Shown piece after piece: positions 1 to 6,860 of a stretch of DNA of 19,875 nt. A model generated the notes under the pieces. That model saw only the letters and a list, made by a program, of their open reading frames with translations, had not been told where the DNA came from and made no database searches. The position numbers and the translations under genes were made by a program. Position 1 is the stretch's first letter. Each line of letters opens with the position of its first letter. Source of the stretch: JBMNUL01 sp050946255 (GTDB lineage Bacteria; Actinomycetota; Coriobacteriia; Coriobacteriales; CADBOM01); assembly GCA_050946255.1 (NCBI GenBank), contig JBMNUL010000035.1, positions 1 to 19,875 on the forward strand, written 5' to 3'.

Positions 1-198
1 ATCAGCGGATTGGTTTCCGGGGTCTTCGCAGTTTTGGGAGACCTCGCGGAATCCAGGATAAAGAGGGCGGCCGGCAAGAAGGATTCTGGAAGGGCCCTTC
101 CCGGACATGGTGGATTTCTGGACAGGTGCGATGCCCTCATCCTCGGCAGCGCTGCTTCCGTGTTCTGCCTGATCATATTCGGCGTGGTGCCCATCTAG
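1..198 (+). CDS. cdsA: Phosphatidate cytidylyltransferase, C-terminal end (partial)
   Basis: The reading frame is open from the first base and ends at TAG 196-198, so only about the last 65 residues are present. CdsA is a membrane enzyme that makes CDP-diacylglycerol from phosphatidate and CTP. The family signature is clearly visible: S-x-I-K-R, then K-K-D-S-G, then L-P-G-H-G-G-F-L-D-R-C-D, holding the metal-binding and catalytic acidic residues. The tail (about 20 hydrophobic residues ending FGVVPI) is the expected last membrane helix. The gene order cdsA-dxr-rseP-ispG is common in bacteria and supports the call. The last codons and the stop are part of a 62-bp imperfect duplication that continues into the spacer. 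Confidence 0.93.
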   Translation: MSGLVSGVFAVLGDLAESRIKRAAGKKDSGRALPGHGGFLDRCDALILGSAASVFCLIIFGVVPI

Positions 199-302
199 GG
201 GCTGCTCCGTGCAATTTTTAGAATGGCGATAACCGAGGGCTTCGTGTGGTGCCCATCTAGGGGCTGCATCGGACAATCTTGAGAGCGGGCAGAACCGAGG
301 GC
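184..302 (+). repeat. 62-bp imperfect tandem duplication across the cdsA stop codon
   Basis: The segment starting GTGGTGCCCATCTAGGGG at 184 recurs with a period of 62 at 246. The first 22 bp are identical (184-205 and 246-267); the following 35 bp match at roughly two-thirds of positions, ending in ACCGAGGGC in both. Copy 1 contains the last codons and stop of cdsA; copy 2 lies in the cdsA-dxr spacer. Confidence 0.85.
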
Positions 303-327
303 AGATGAGAACGGGAAGGTGCTTCCT

Positions 328-1497
328 ATGAAACCGGTTGATTTGACCTTGTTGGGATCGTCTGGCTCCATCGGGCGTCAGACTCTGGATGTGGCGAGGC
401 AGCATCGAGATGCCATCAGGGTCGTGGGACTTTCCGTGAACAGGTCCGTCGACATGCTCGTAGAGCAGGCGAGGGAATTCGGCGTCAAGCATGTGGTGAT
501 CGCCGACGAGTCCATGGAGGGACATCCCGCACTTTCAGATCTTCCATCTGATGTTTCTATTGGATGGGGAAAACAGGCTGTGGAGGAGCTGGCCTCAACT
601 AATCCAGACCCAGAGCCCGGCAGGGTCGACACCGTTTTGAACTCGCTCGTTGGAATTGCCGGACTTCGTGCGAGCCATGCCGCCTTAGCTTCTGGCAGGA
701 GGCTCGCCCTGGCCAACAAGGAGTCCCTCGTAGTCGGCGGCGAGCTTCTCATGCCGATGTGCAAACCGGGCCAGCTGCTCCCGGTCGATTCCGAGCATTC
801 GGCGATATTCCAGTGTCTTATAGGGGAGAAGGACTCTGAGGTCGCGCGCATTTGGATCACGGCTTCCGGCGGTCCTTTCCGCGGCCGCACACGCGACCAG
901 CTCGAGAAGATAACCGTCGACGATGCGCTTGCCCATCCCACATGGTCGATGGGACCCAAGATCACGATCGACTCATCGACGCTCATGAACAAGGGCCTCG
1001 AGGTGATAGAGGCCTACCATCTGTTCTGCTGCGATTTCGATCACATCAGCGTCGTGGTTCATCCTCAGAGCCGCATTCATTCGATGGTGGAGTTCGTGGA
1101 CGGGTCGGTCAAGGCTCAAATTGGCCCTGCCGACATGAGAATCCCGATTCAACTTGCGCTCAGCTATCCCGACAGATGGGATTTCCAGGGGGAAAGGCTG
1201 GATTTCACGCAGTTGTCCGACCTCACTTTCGAGGCCCCCGACACAGATACCTTCGGATGCCTGGCGCTCGCGCTTGAAGCGGGAAGGGAGGGCGGTACCG
1301 CCACCACGGTCTTGAATGCCGCCAACGAGGTGGCAGTTGCGTCTTTCTTGTCGAGGTCTTGTGGATATCTCGATATCGAGCGTACTGTGGGCAAGGTCTT
1401 GTCATACCATGATAGGCAACCCGTCGAATCGCTCGAGCAGATCGAGGAGGTAGACGAGTGGGCACGTGCGAGGGCACACGAGATACTAGGAGCCTAG
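328..1497 (+). CDS. dxr: 1-deoxy-D-xylulose 5-phosphate reductoisomerase
   Basis: This cytosolic NADPH- and divalent-metal-dependent enzyme makes 2-C-methyl-D-erythritol 4-phosphate, the first committed step of the MEP isoprenoid pathway. At 389 residues it has the usual family length (about 390-400). Visible motifs are the nucleotide-binding LGSSGSIG (residues 9-16), LALANKESLVVGG, the metal/substrate segment PVDSEHSAIFQ, the flexible-loop ITASGGPFRG, HPTWSMG with KITIDSSTLMNKGLEVIEA, and HPQSRIHSMVEF. I chose ATG 328 over the in-frame GTG at 319 because GGGAAGG at 313-319 is a good ribosome binding site for 328 and would overlap the GTG. It lies 12 bp before rseP and is presumably co-transcribed with cdsA, rseP and ispG. 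ispG, two genes on, is a later step of the same pathway. Confidence 0.97.
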   Translation: MKPVDLTLLGSSGSIGRQTLDVARQHRDAIRVVGLSVNRSVDMLVEQAREFGVKHVVIADESMEGHPALSDLPSDVSIGWGKQAVEELASTNPDPEPGRVDTVLNSLVGIAGLRASHAALASGRRLALANKESLVVGGELLMPMCKPGQLLPVDSEHSAIFQCLIGEKDSEVARIWITASGGPFRGRTRDQLEKITVDDALAHPTWSMGPKITIDSSTLMNKGLEVIEAYHLFCCDFDHISVVVHPQSRIHSMVEFVDGSVKAQIGPADMRIPIQLALSYPDRWDFQGERLDFTQLSDLTFEAPDTDTFGCLALALEAGREGGTATTVLNAANEVAVASFLSRSCGYLDIERTVGKVLSYHDRQPVESLEQIEEVDEWARARAHEILGA

Positions 1498-1509
1498 TGG
1501 CTGGCTGAT

Positions 1510-2808
1510 ATGGTAGATGTTCTATTGACGATATTCTGGGGAATCGTGCTCCTTTCGATTGTCGTGGTCATCCACGAGGGAGGACACTATCTCTCCGCCA
1601 GGGCCTTCAAGGTGAGGGTCACCGAATTCATGGTTGGGCTACCGGGACCATCCATTGGCTTCCGTCCCAAGAAAAGCCGCACCCGTTTCGGGGTTACGGC
1701 CGTTCCATTGGGAGGATATGCCCGCATTGCAGGTATGGACGAGTGGAAGGACGAGACGAACTTCCCCCGCGCCGTCGAGTATATCTATCGCAAGGGGTCC
1801 ATCACCGAATCCGAAGCCGATGAGATGTCCGGGGAATTGGGATTCGACCTCGCAGACAACCTCGACTCCCTCTACGAATGGGGAACCGTGGAGAGGAAGA
1901 AGTCCAACGGTGAGATGGTCTACTACGCGCCCCAAGTCGACGATTTCGAGCTCGGCGAGCCCCGCGTCATCAGCAATTCAGAGGCTTTCATCCGCCACGA
2001 GAGATCCCAGACCTATATATCGCTTCCCTGGTGGAAGAGGATGATCATCCTCTTCGCAGGTCCGGGCGCCAATCTCGTCACCGCGATAATCGTAGTGACC
2101 ATCACGCTCGCCCTCCTCGGCACCACGATGCCCACGCTCACGATCTCGGATGCTCCAGACGGATATCCGGCCGCTGTCGCCGGGATGCAAGCCGGCGACA
2201 CTATCACCGCCATCAATGGGCAGGAAGTCGATAGCTGGACCGAGTTCACCCAGACGATGTCCGAGCTTTCGCCAGGCGATGAGGTGCAGATCACGTTCAC
2301 CCGCGATGGCGAGGAGCAGACCGTGTCGATCGAGGCGGCGACTGGTTCCGATGGAAATGCCGTTATCGGCGTCACCGCTGGCTCAGAGCATGTTTCGTAT
2401 TCTGTGCTGGAAGCCTTGGGCGAGTCGTGCGTGTACATCGGCCAGGTGACCGTTGCGATCCTCGAGCTGATCAACCCGTTCACGACGATGCAGATTGTGA
2501 GCCAGTCGACGTCGATAGTCGGTATATCAGTCATCGCCAAGCAGGCTGCCGACCTCGGGTGGATCAACTTCATGTGGCTTGCTGCGGTCATCTCCATCTC
2601 AATCGGGTTGATGAACTTGCTCCCACTGATGCCGCTGGACGGTGGCCGAATGGTCGTTGAGACCATACAGCGCATCAGGCACAAGGTGTCGAGTCCAGCT
2701 TTCATAAACTCCTACACAACTCTGGGAATCGTGTTCGTGATGTTCCTGTTCATCGTGGTGACGTTCCAAGATGTCTCCAACATCGCCACAGGGAGGTTGC
2801 CATGGTAA
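1510..2808 (+). CDS. rseP: RseP-family site-2 metalloprotease with a large cytosolic insert
   Basis: This membrane-embedded zinc protease (peptidase M50) cleaves within membrane helices, typically of anti-sigma factors or signal-peptide remnants. The zinc site HEGGH is at residues 22-26 in the first membrane helix. The second active-site motif, N-x-x-P-x-x-x-L-D-G-G, is at 379-389 in a late helix. A PDZ domain spans about 207-280 (PAAVAGMQAGDTITAINGQEV), and further helices lie near 190-205, 362-380 and 404-420. The 432-residue length is usual for the E. coli enzyme, but the layout is not. One PDZ is present rather than two, and about 85-100 residues (roughly 76-175) are inserted between the LGGYARIAG strand and the helix starting PWWKR. 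Part of that insert looks like a small winged helix. No good ribosome binding site precedes ATG 1510, which suggests coupling to dxr. The stop overlaps the ispG start. Confidence 0.93.
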   Translation: MVDVLLTIFWGIVLLSIVVVIHEGGHYLSARAFKVRVTEFMVGLPGPSIGFRPKKSRTRFGVTAVPLGGYARIAGMDEWKDETNFPRAVEYIYRKGSITESEADEMSGELGFDLADNLDSLYEWGTVERKKSNGEMVYYAPQVDDFELGEPRVISNSEAFIRHERSQTYISLPWWKRMIILFAGPGANLVTAIIVVTITLALLGTTMPTLTISDAPDGYPAAVAGMQAGDTITAINGQEVDSWTEFTQTMSELSPGDEVQITFTRDGEEQTVSIEAATGSDGNAVIGVTAGSEHVSYSVLEALGESCVYIGQVTVAILELINPFTTMQIVSQSTSIVGISVIAKQAADLGWINFMWLAAVISISIGLMNLLPLMPLDGGRMVVETIQRIRHKVSSPAFINSYTTLGIVFVMFLFIVVTFQDVSNIATGRLPW

Positions 2809-3956
2809 GTTCAAGCGATTTTGCAGGTTCCACTTCAGATTCAAATGTCGGCACAGCTTCGGGTTCAAAGGCCTGCGAAGCTTCAACCTCGAAAACCGAT
2901 GTAGCTCCAAGGTCACTCACAAAGCAGGTGATGGTGGGCGAGGTTCCCGTTGGAGGGGGTGCTCCGGTCGCCGTCCAGACGATGCTCTCGACTCCAACGA
3001 CTGACGTGGAGCTGGCGCTCTCGCAGATCTCCAAGGTAAGGGAGCTGGGCTGCGAGATAGTCAGACTCGCAGTTCCCAACTCTGACGCCCTCGAGCCATT
3101 CGGTCGGATTTGCGAGGCCTCGCCTCTGCCAGTCGTGGCAGACATCCACTTCGACTACAAGCTTGCAATCGGGGCCATCGAGAGGGGCGCGTCGAAGATC
3201 AGGATCAACCCCGGAAACATCGGCTCCGAGGAGAAGGTCGACGCGGTCATCGATGCGGCGGGCCAGGCTGGGATCCCAATTCGAATCGGTGTGAACGGGG
3301 GATCTCTCGAGCAGAAATACCGCGATATGCAGGGAATGACCCTGGCGCAGAAACTCGCTGCAAGCGCAGAGGGATTCGTCGAGCACTTCGAGTCGAGGGG
3401 GTTTTCAAACGTCGTGGTGTCGGCGAAGGCCCATGACGTTCCGACCACGGTAGACACCTACCGCGAGCTTTCTCGGTCAATGCCCCATATCCCGCTTCAC
3501 ATCGGGGTAACCGAGGCGGGAACTCTCAGGCAGGGGACCGTCAAATCGGCTGTCGGCCTCGGAATTCTCCTTGCCGAGGGCATTGGAGACACGATGAGGG
3601 TTTCCCTTACGGCGGGAATCGAGGAGGAGGTTCTCGTTGCGTGGGAGATCCTTGCCTCGCTGGGCCTCCGTCGCCGAACTCCAGAGCTTGTCAGCTGCCC
3701 AACCTGCGGCCGAACTCAGATAGACCTGATCTCTATTGCCTCTGAAGTCGAGAAGAGACTTGAGAAGATCGAGAAGCCGATAAAGGTCGCCGTCATGGGA
3801 TGCGTTGTCAATGGGCCAGGGGAGGCCGCCGACGCAGATATCGGAATTGCCGGAGGTCGTGGATCCGGGCTGATCTTCTCCCATGGCGAGGTGATCAGGA
3901 AGGTCGACGAGGAGCATATCGTCGAGGCTCTGTTCGAGGAGATTGACAAACTGTAG
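2802..3956 (+). CDS. ispG: 4-hydroxy-3-methylbut-2-en-1-yl diphosphate synthase (IspG/GcpE)
   Basis: This iron-sulfur enzyme converts MEcPP to HMBPP, the penultimate step of the MEP pathway. The TIM-barrel part is recognisable from VGEVPVGGGAPVAVQTM (45-61), VVADIHFDYKLA, IRINPGNIGS and HIGVTEAGT. The [4Fe-4S] ligands are C299 and C302 (SCPTCGRT), C334 (MGCVVNGPGE) and E341, matching the bacterial three-Cys-one-Glu pattern. ATG 2802 sits 5 nt after GGGAGG (2791-2796) and overlaps the rseP stop as ATGGTAA, so the start is well supported and translation is probably coupled. That start gives a Ser/Thr-rich N-terminal tail about 28 residues longer than the E. coli protein, built from three 8-residue repeats. 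Total length is 384 residues against 372 in E. coli. Confidence 0.96.
   Translation: MVSSSDFAGSTSDSNVGTASGSKACEASTSKTDVAPRSLTKQVMVGEVPVGGGAPVAVQTMLSTPTTDVELALSQISKVRELGCEIVRLAVPNSDALEPFGRICEASPLPVVADIHFDYKLAIGAIERGASKIRINPGNIGSEEKVDAVIDAAGQAGIPIRIGVNGGSLEQKYRDMQGMTLAQKLAASAEGFVEHFESRGFSNVVVSAKAHDVPTTVDTYRELSRSMPHIPLHIGVTEAGTLRQGTVKSAVGLGILLAEGIGDTMRVSLTAGIEEEVLVAWEILASLGLRRRTPELVSCPTCGRTQIDLISIASEVEKRLEKIEKPIKVAVMGCVVNGPGEAADADIGIAGGRGSGLIFSHGEVIRKVDEEHIVEALFEEIDKL
2832..2903 (+). repeat. Three 24-bp in-frame repeats encoding the IspG N-terminal tail
   Basis: Residues 11-34 of IspG read as three degenerate octads: TSDSNVGT, ASGSKACE and ASTSKTDV. At DNA level the element CTTCxGxTTCAAA / CTTCAACCTCGAAA recurs with a period of 24 bp (2833, 2857, 2881). 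This looks like an in-frame tandem expansion of a tail outside the conserved enzyme. Confidence 0.6.
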
Positions 3957-4078
3957 TTCCCGCTTGCGCTGTTACCTGCCCCAATATATCCCGTGTGCAT
4001 TAAACTCAATTAGTCGAATGTTCACCTCGTCGCGCAAATAGCGCCTCTGCGCAAGAGGAACGAAAGGATGGGTACGCC

Positions 4079-5812
4079 GTGCTGAACAAGATAATCAAGA
4101 TGAGCGAGCTCTACGCCCCGACTCTCAAGGAAGATCCGGCCGAGGCCGAAATCGTATCTCATAAGCTCCTCCTACGCGGTGGTTTCATCAGGAAGATCAC
4201 CGGAGGCGTATACACGTTCCTCCCGCTTGGATATGCGGTCCTGCAGAACGTCGAGGAGATTGTCCGCGAGGAAATGCAGAACATTGGGTCGCAGGAGATC
4301 ATGATGCCCGCCCTGCAGCCCGCAGAGCTATGGCACGAGTCCGGTCGTTGGGATGACTATGGCCCAGAGCTCATGAGGCTCACCGACCGTCATGACAACG
4401 GATTCTGCCTTGGCCCGACGCACGAGGAGCTCATCACCTCGATTGTGCGCAACGAGCTTAGAAGCTACAAGGAGCTTCCAAAGTCGCTTTTCCAGATCCA
4501 GGTGAAGTTCCGTGACGAGATCCGTCCTCGCTTCGGGCTCCTCCGCACCAAGGAATTCATCATGAAGGACGCCTACAGCTTCCACGCTACTCAGGAGTCT
4601 CTGCAGGAACACTACGAGCAGATGGGCCATGCATATGGCAGGATCTGCGAGCGTTGCGGCCTGGAATACAGGCCCGTCGATGCCGACTCCGGCCAGATTG
4701 GGGGCAAGGTTTCCACCGAGTACATGGCACTTGCCGAAAACGGAGAGGCCGAGCTGGTCTATTGCGATTGCGGCTATGCGGCTGACGTCGAGGCCGCTGA
4801 AGCTGTGATCGAGCCGCTGGTGCACGATGTGGATTCGATGCAGAAGATCAGCACTCCTGGCGTGGGCTCCATCGAGTCTCTGGCGAAGTTCCTCGGGATT
4901 CCCGAGGCGGCAACGGTAAAGGCGCTGGTGGGCAAGGGCTCTGACGGCCAGATCGTTGCAATCTTCATCCCGGGAGACCATGAGCTCAACGACATCAAGG
5001 TGTGCCATGCAATCGACGGGTTCGACTTCCTCGACGACGAGGAGCTGGAGGCGGCTGGGCTTCCCAAGGGGTCGATTGGACCCGTGGGACTTCCCGAGGG
5101 AATCAAGGTCGTTGCCGACAAGAATCTCAAGAACACCCCCAAGTGGGTCGTGGGCGCGAACGAGCACGAGTTCCACTATGTTGGGGCAAAGCTTGGCGAG
5201 GACTTCGAGGTTGACGAGTGGGCCGATCTTTGCACCGCCATGCCAGGCGACCTCTGCCCAGAGTGCGGGAAGCCGCTTCACACGGCACGAGGCATCGAGG
5301 TCAGCCAGATCTTCCAGCTTGGGAAGAAGTACTCGGAGTCGATGGGCGCAGTCTTCATGGACGAGGACGGCAACGAGCAGCACTTCTACATGGGGTGCTA
5401 TGGAGTCGGCGTTACCCGCACGGTGGCCGCAATCGTCGAGCAATACAACGATGAGCATGGAATCATCTGGCCGGTTTCCGTCGCGCCTGCCGAGGTAACG
5501 GTGATTCCCCTGACCGTGGGTGACGACACTGTGTTCCCAATTGCAGAGAAGATCGCCAAGGACCTTAATGCAATGGGCATCAAGGTGGTCATCGACGATC
5601 GCGACGAGCGTGCCGGCGTGAAGTTCAACGACAACGACCTGATTGGGTTCCCATATCAGATCACCGTGGGCAAGCGTGGAGTGAAGGAGGGGACCGTGGA
5701 GGTCAAGGACCGCGCCTCTGGAGAGAAGGTCTCCTATGCAATCGACGAGGTCGCGTCAGACGTTGCAAGCATCGTTAAAGCCCAGAGGGAGAAGTTCGCT
5801 TTCAGGCCATAG
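4079..5812 (+). CDS. proS: Prolyl-tRNA synthetase, bacterial type with editing insert
   Basis: This class II aminoacyl-tRNA synthetase charges tRNA-Pro and clears Ala-tRNA-Pro. The 577-residue length fits the bacterial form. The order is: catalytic core with motif 1 region LLLRGGFIRKITGGVYTFLP, LGPTHEE (about 111-117) and motif 2 RFGLLRTKEFIMKDAYSF (about 151-168); YbaK-like INS editing domain at about 230-395; motif 3 GCYGVGVTRT; then the HGTP anticodon-binding domain from about 475 to the end (DDRDERAGVKF). GTG 4079 follows AAAGGA (4063-4068) by 10 nt. The in-frame ATG at 4100 would also give a normal N-terminus but has no ribosome binding site at useful distance. A 122-bp spacer separates it from ispG, with a small CCTCT/AGAGG hairpin just ahead of the ribosome binding site. 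Confidence 0.97.
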   Translation: MLNKIIKMSELYAPTLKEDPAEAEIVSHKLLLRGGFIRKITGGVYTFLPLGYAVLQNVEEIVREEMQNIGSQEIMMPALQPAELWHESGRWDDYGPELMRLTDRHDNGFCLGPTHEELITSIVRNELRSYKELPKSLFQIQVKFRDEIRPRFGLLRTKEFIMKDAYSFHATQESLQEHYEQMGHAYGRICERCGLEYRPVDADSGQIGGKVSTEYMALAENGEAELVYCDCGYAADVEAAEAVIEPLVHDVDSMQKISTPGVGSIESLAKFLGIPEAATVKALVGKGSDGQIVAIFIPGDHELNDIKVCHAIDGFDFLDDEELEAAGLPKGSIGPVGLPEGIKVVADKNLKNTPKWVVGANEHEFHYVGAKLGEDFEVDEWADLCTAMPGDLCPECGKPLHTARGIEVSQIFQLGKKYSESMGAVFMDEDGNEQHFYMGCYGVGVTRTVAAIVEQYNDEHGIIWPVSVAPAEVTVIPLTVGDDTVFPIAEKIAKDLNAMGIKVVIDDRDERAGVKFNDNDLIGFPYQITVGKRGVKEGTVEVKDRASGEKVSYAIDEVASDVASIVKAQREKFAFRP

Positions 5813-5869
5813 GCTTGGCCTGCAACGGCTTATATTGGTATTGGCAGGACATTGCGACAAGGCAAAGTT

Positions 5870-5906
5870 GGGCCGGATTACAGAATATTGGAGTCCGGTC
5901 CTTTCT
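5870..5906 (+). terminator. Probable proS terminator
   Basis: GGGCCGGA (5870-5877) pairs with TCCGGTCC (5894-5901), an 8-bp stem with one G-T pair and a 16-nt loop, followed by the pyrimidine run CTTTCTCT. The U run is interrupted and the loop is long, so strength is uncertain. It lies 58 bp after the proS stop and just ahead of the promoter at 5926. Confidence 0.45.
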
Positions 5907-5925
5907 CTATCCTCTTCAGCATTGA

Positions 5926-5954
5926 TTGACTAATGAACTTGTGGAAATTAAAAT
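5926..5954 (+). promoter_or_regulatory. Sigma-70-type promoter for the cobalamin leader
   Basis: TTGACT (5926-5931), a 17-bp spacer, and TAAAAT (5949-5954); each box is one base from consensus. Transcription would start near 5961, just before the cobalamin riboswitch, which independently supports the call. Confidence 0.75.
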
Positions 5955-5969
5955 CTCACATGTGCATTG

Positions 5970-6185
5970 AGCATCGGTTCCTTGACAAGCGAATACTCCT
6001 GAGTTCTGTCGGTTATGGTCGACAGCTAAGAGGGAATCGGGTGATGAATCCCGAACGGTACCGCCGCTGTAAGCGTCGAGGCTGGTCCAGAGGCCACTGG
6101 TTGGGTTACGACTGGGAAGGTGGATCGGTTGCGTGTTTGTCCGTGCACGCTGGACGCGAAGTCAGAAGACCTGCTCAGGTTTGTT
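5970..6185 (+). promoter_or_regulatory. Cobalamin riboswitch
   Basis: The conserved core is readable in order: an upstream GGTTCC at about 5975-5980, then AAGAGGGAATCGGGTG at 6028-6043, AATCCC, CGCCGCTGT (6061-6069), a variable region containing CCACTGGT, GGGAAGGTGGATCG (6115-6128), and finally AGTCAGAAGACCTGC (6160-6174). These match the AdoCbl riboswitch consensus (AGGGAA...GGTG...AA.CCC...GC.GC...GAAGACCTGCC type). It sits in the leader of cobT-cobU-cobS, as expected for B12 feedback control. The following terminator at 6260 suggests control by premature termination. Exact ends are approximate. Confidence 0.93.
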
Positions 6186-6220
6186 TTTAATGGTTGCAAC
6201 GGGTTATTGCGCCATTGAAG

Positions 6221-6291
6221 CCAGCGGGTTCCCGCTGGAAATGGGGGCACGAATACGGGTGCGGCCTGGGTAATTCCAAGCCGCATTTTTT
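6221..6291 (+). terminator. Riboswitch expression platform: hairpin plus intrinsic terminator
   Basis: A perfect hairpin CCAGCGGG-TT-CCCGCTGG (6221-6238) is followed by a terminator: TGCGGCCTGG (6260-6269) pairs with CCAAGCCGCA (6276-6285), 9 of 10 pairs, with a 6-nt loop and then TTTTTT. It lies about 75 nt after the riboswitch core. The first hairpin could be an antiterminator or aptamer-coupled element; which strands compete is not resolved here. Confidence 0.82.
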
Positions 6292-6551
6292 GTTCCCATC
6301 GGGCGGTTTCCACAGTGCCGCCTGTTCAAAGCGAATTCAAGGTACCGTAACATTTCAGCTGAGCACAAGGCAATCCCACGTTCGGCAATCCCATATGCAA
6401 CCCATGGGGATCCTGATATCCGACAGGATCATAGCTTGCCGTTCATTGCCGTTGGCCCGAATAATCGCACTCGACCATCGCACGGGTCAAAGCAGCTCGG
6501 CCGGTACACAAGCGATGCATACCCCCATCGCCCCACATGTTCGTATATGAA
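6292..6551. other. Intergenic stretch without a recognisable gene
   Basis: No reading frame here resembles a known protein. The small frames that exist have no ribosome binding site and overlap the terminator or each other. Visible items are a hairpin GATCCTG/CAGGATC (6409-6415 with 6424-6430), a short direct repeat GGCAATCCCA (6369 and 6384), and a possible promoter TTGCCG-18-AATAAT (6436-6465). Confidence 0.5.
6436..6465 (+). promoter_or_regulatory. Possible internal promoter ahead of the structured leader
   Basis: TTGCCG (6436-6441), an 18-bp spacer, and AATAAT (6460-6465). The -10 box is one base from consensus; the -35 is weaker. It would start a transcript near 6472 that runs through the hairpin series to the terminator at 6733 or on into cobT. 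Confidence 0.35.
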
Positions 6552-6733
6552 GATTCCATTTCCGGAATCAAGGCAAATGCAACCAATTGGTATTCGGAGA
6601 TGTCTCCGGTGCTCGACAACGCACGAGGGCTTTCGCCCTCTGTGGCCGCGCTCCTCCTACCTTTCCCGAGCAATCGGGATGGCGCGGCTGCCACCAGCGG
6701 GTGGAGGATCTGCCGTCCTCCGCCCGCTTTTTT
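6552..6733 (+). ncRNA. Candidate structured RNA element (unidentified)
   Basis: Several perfect stems lie back to back: GATTCC 6552-6557 / GGAATC 6564-6569; CGGAGA 6595-6600 / TCTCCG 6603-6608; GAGGGC 6625-6630 / GCCCTC 6635-6640 with loop TTTC; and GCCGCGC 6645-6651 / GCGCGGC 6682-6688. The last encloses CCCGA 6665-6669 / TCGGG 6674-6678, capped by the GNRA tetraloop GCAA. The series ends in a 13-bp intrinsic terminator. I cannot match it to a riboswitch class I know. The location, between a cobalamin riboswitch and cobT, suggests a cis-acting leader, but a small RNA ending at the terminator is equally possible. Confidence 0.5.
6696..6733 (+). terminator. Strong intrinsic terminator in the cobT leader
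   Basis: AGCGGGTGGAGGA (6696-6708) pairs fully with TCCTCCGCCCGCT (6716-6728), including one T-G pair, with a 7-nt loop and a run of six T (6728-6733). There is no gene on this strand between the previous terminator and this one, so it must regulate cobT or end a small RNA. Confidence 0.88.
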
Positions 6734-6785
6734 GAATTTGCACGCCTGATTGCCCCAGAGATTTCCCACGGTGGAATTCGCTTGG

Positions 6786-6800
6786 GCATTAACGTAATGC
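6786..6800. promoter_or_regulatory. Perfect inverted repeat upstream of cobT
   Basis: GCATTA (6786-6791), ACG, TAATGC (6795-6800). It is 60 bp before the cobT start and downstream of the terminator, a plausible operator for an additional cobT promoter. No convincing -35/-10 pair was found next to it. Confidence 0.35.
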
Positions 6801-6860
6801 ACGAGAACAGAAGGAGAAAATGAAATAACATTGTGATTAACGTCTGATTGGAGATTGCAT

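Noticed and set aside
378..992. 204-codon open frame on the minus strand
   Set aside because: Antisense to dxr, composition-driven, no recognisable protein.
2013..2705. 230-codon open frame on the minus strand
   Set aside because: Antisense to rseP; hydrophobic character mirrors the membrane-protein codons opposite.
4328..5458. 376-codon open frame on the minus strand
   Set aside because: It lies entirely antisense to the unmistakable proS gene; long antisense frames are expected from GC-rich codon use. No ribosome binding site or family resemblance.
5982..5987. Perfect TTGACA as a -35 box
   Set aside because: No -10 at 16-18 bp; it lies within the riboswitch aptamer, while the promoter at 5926-5954 fits better.
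6194..6550. 118-codon open frame in the cobT leader
   Set aside because: Runs straight through the intrinsic terminator, has no ribosome binding site and no resemblance to any protein; the overlapping 119-codon minus-strand frame at 6443-6802 is equally unsupported.
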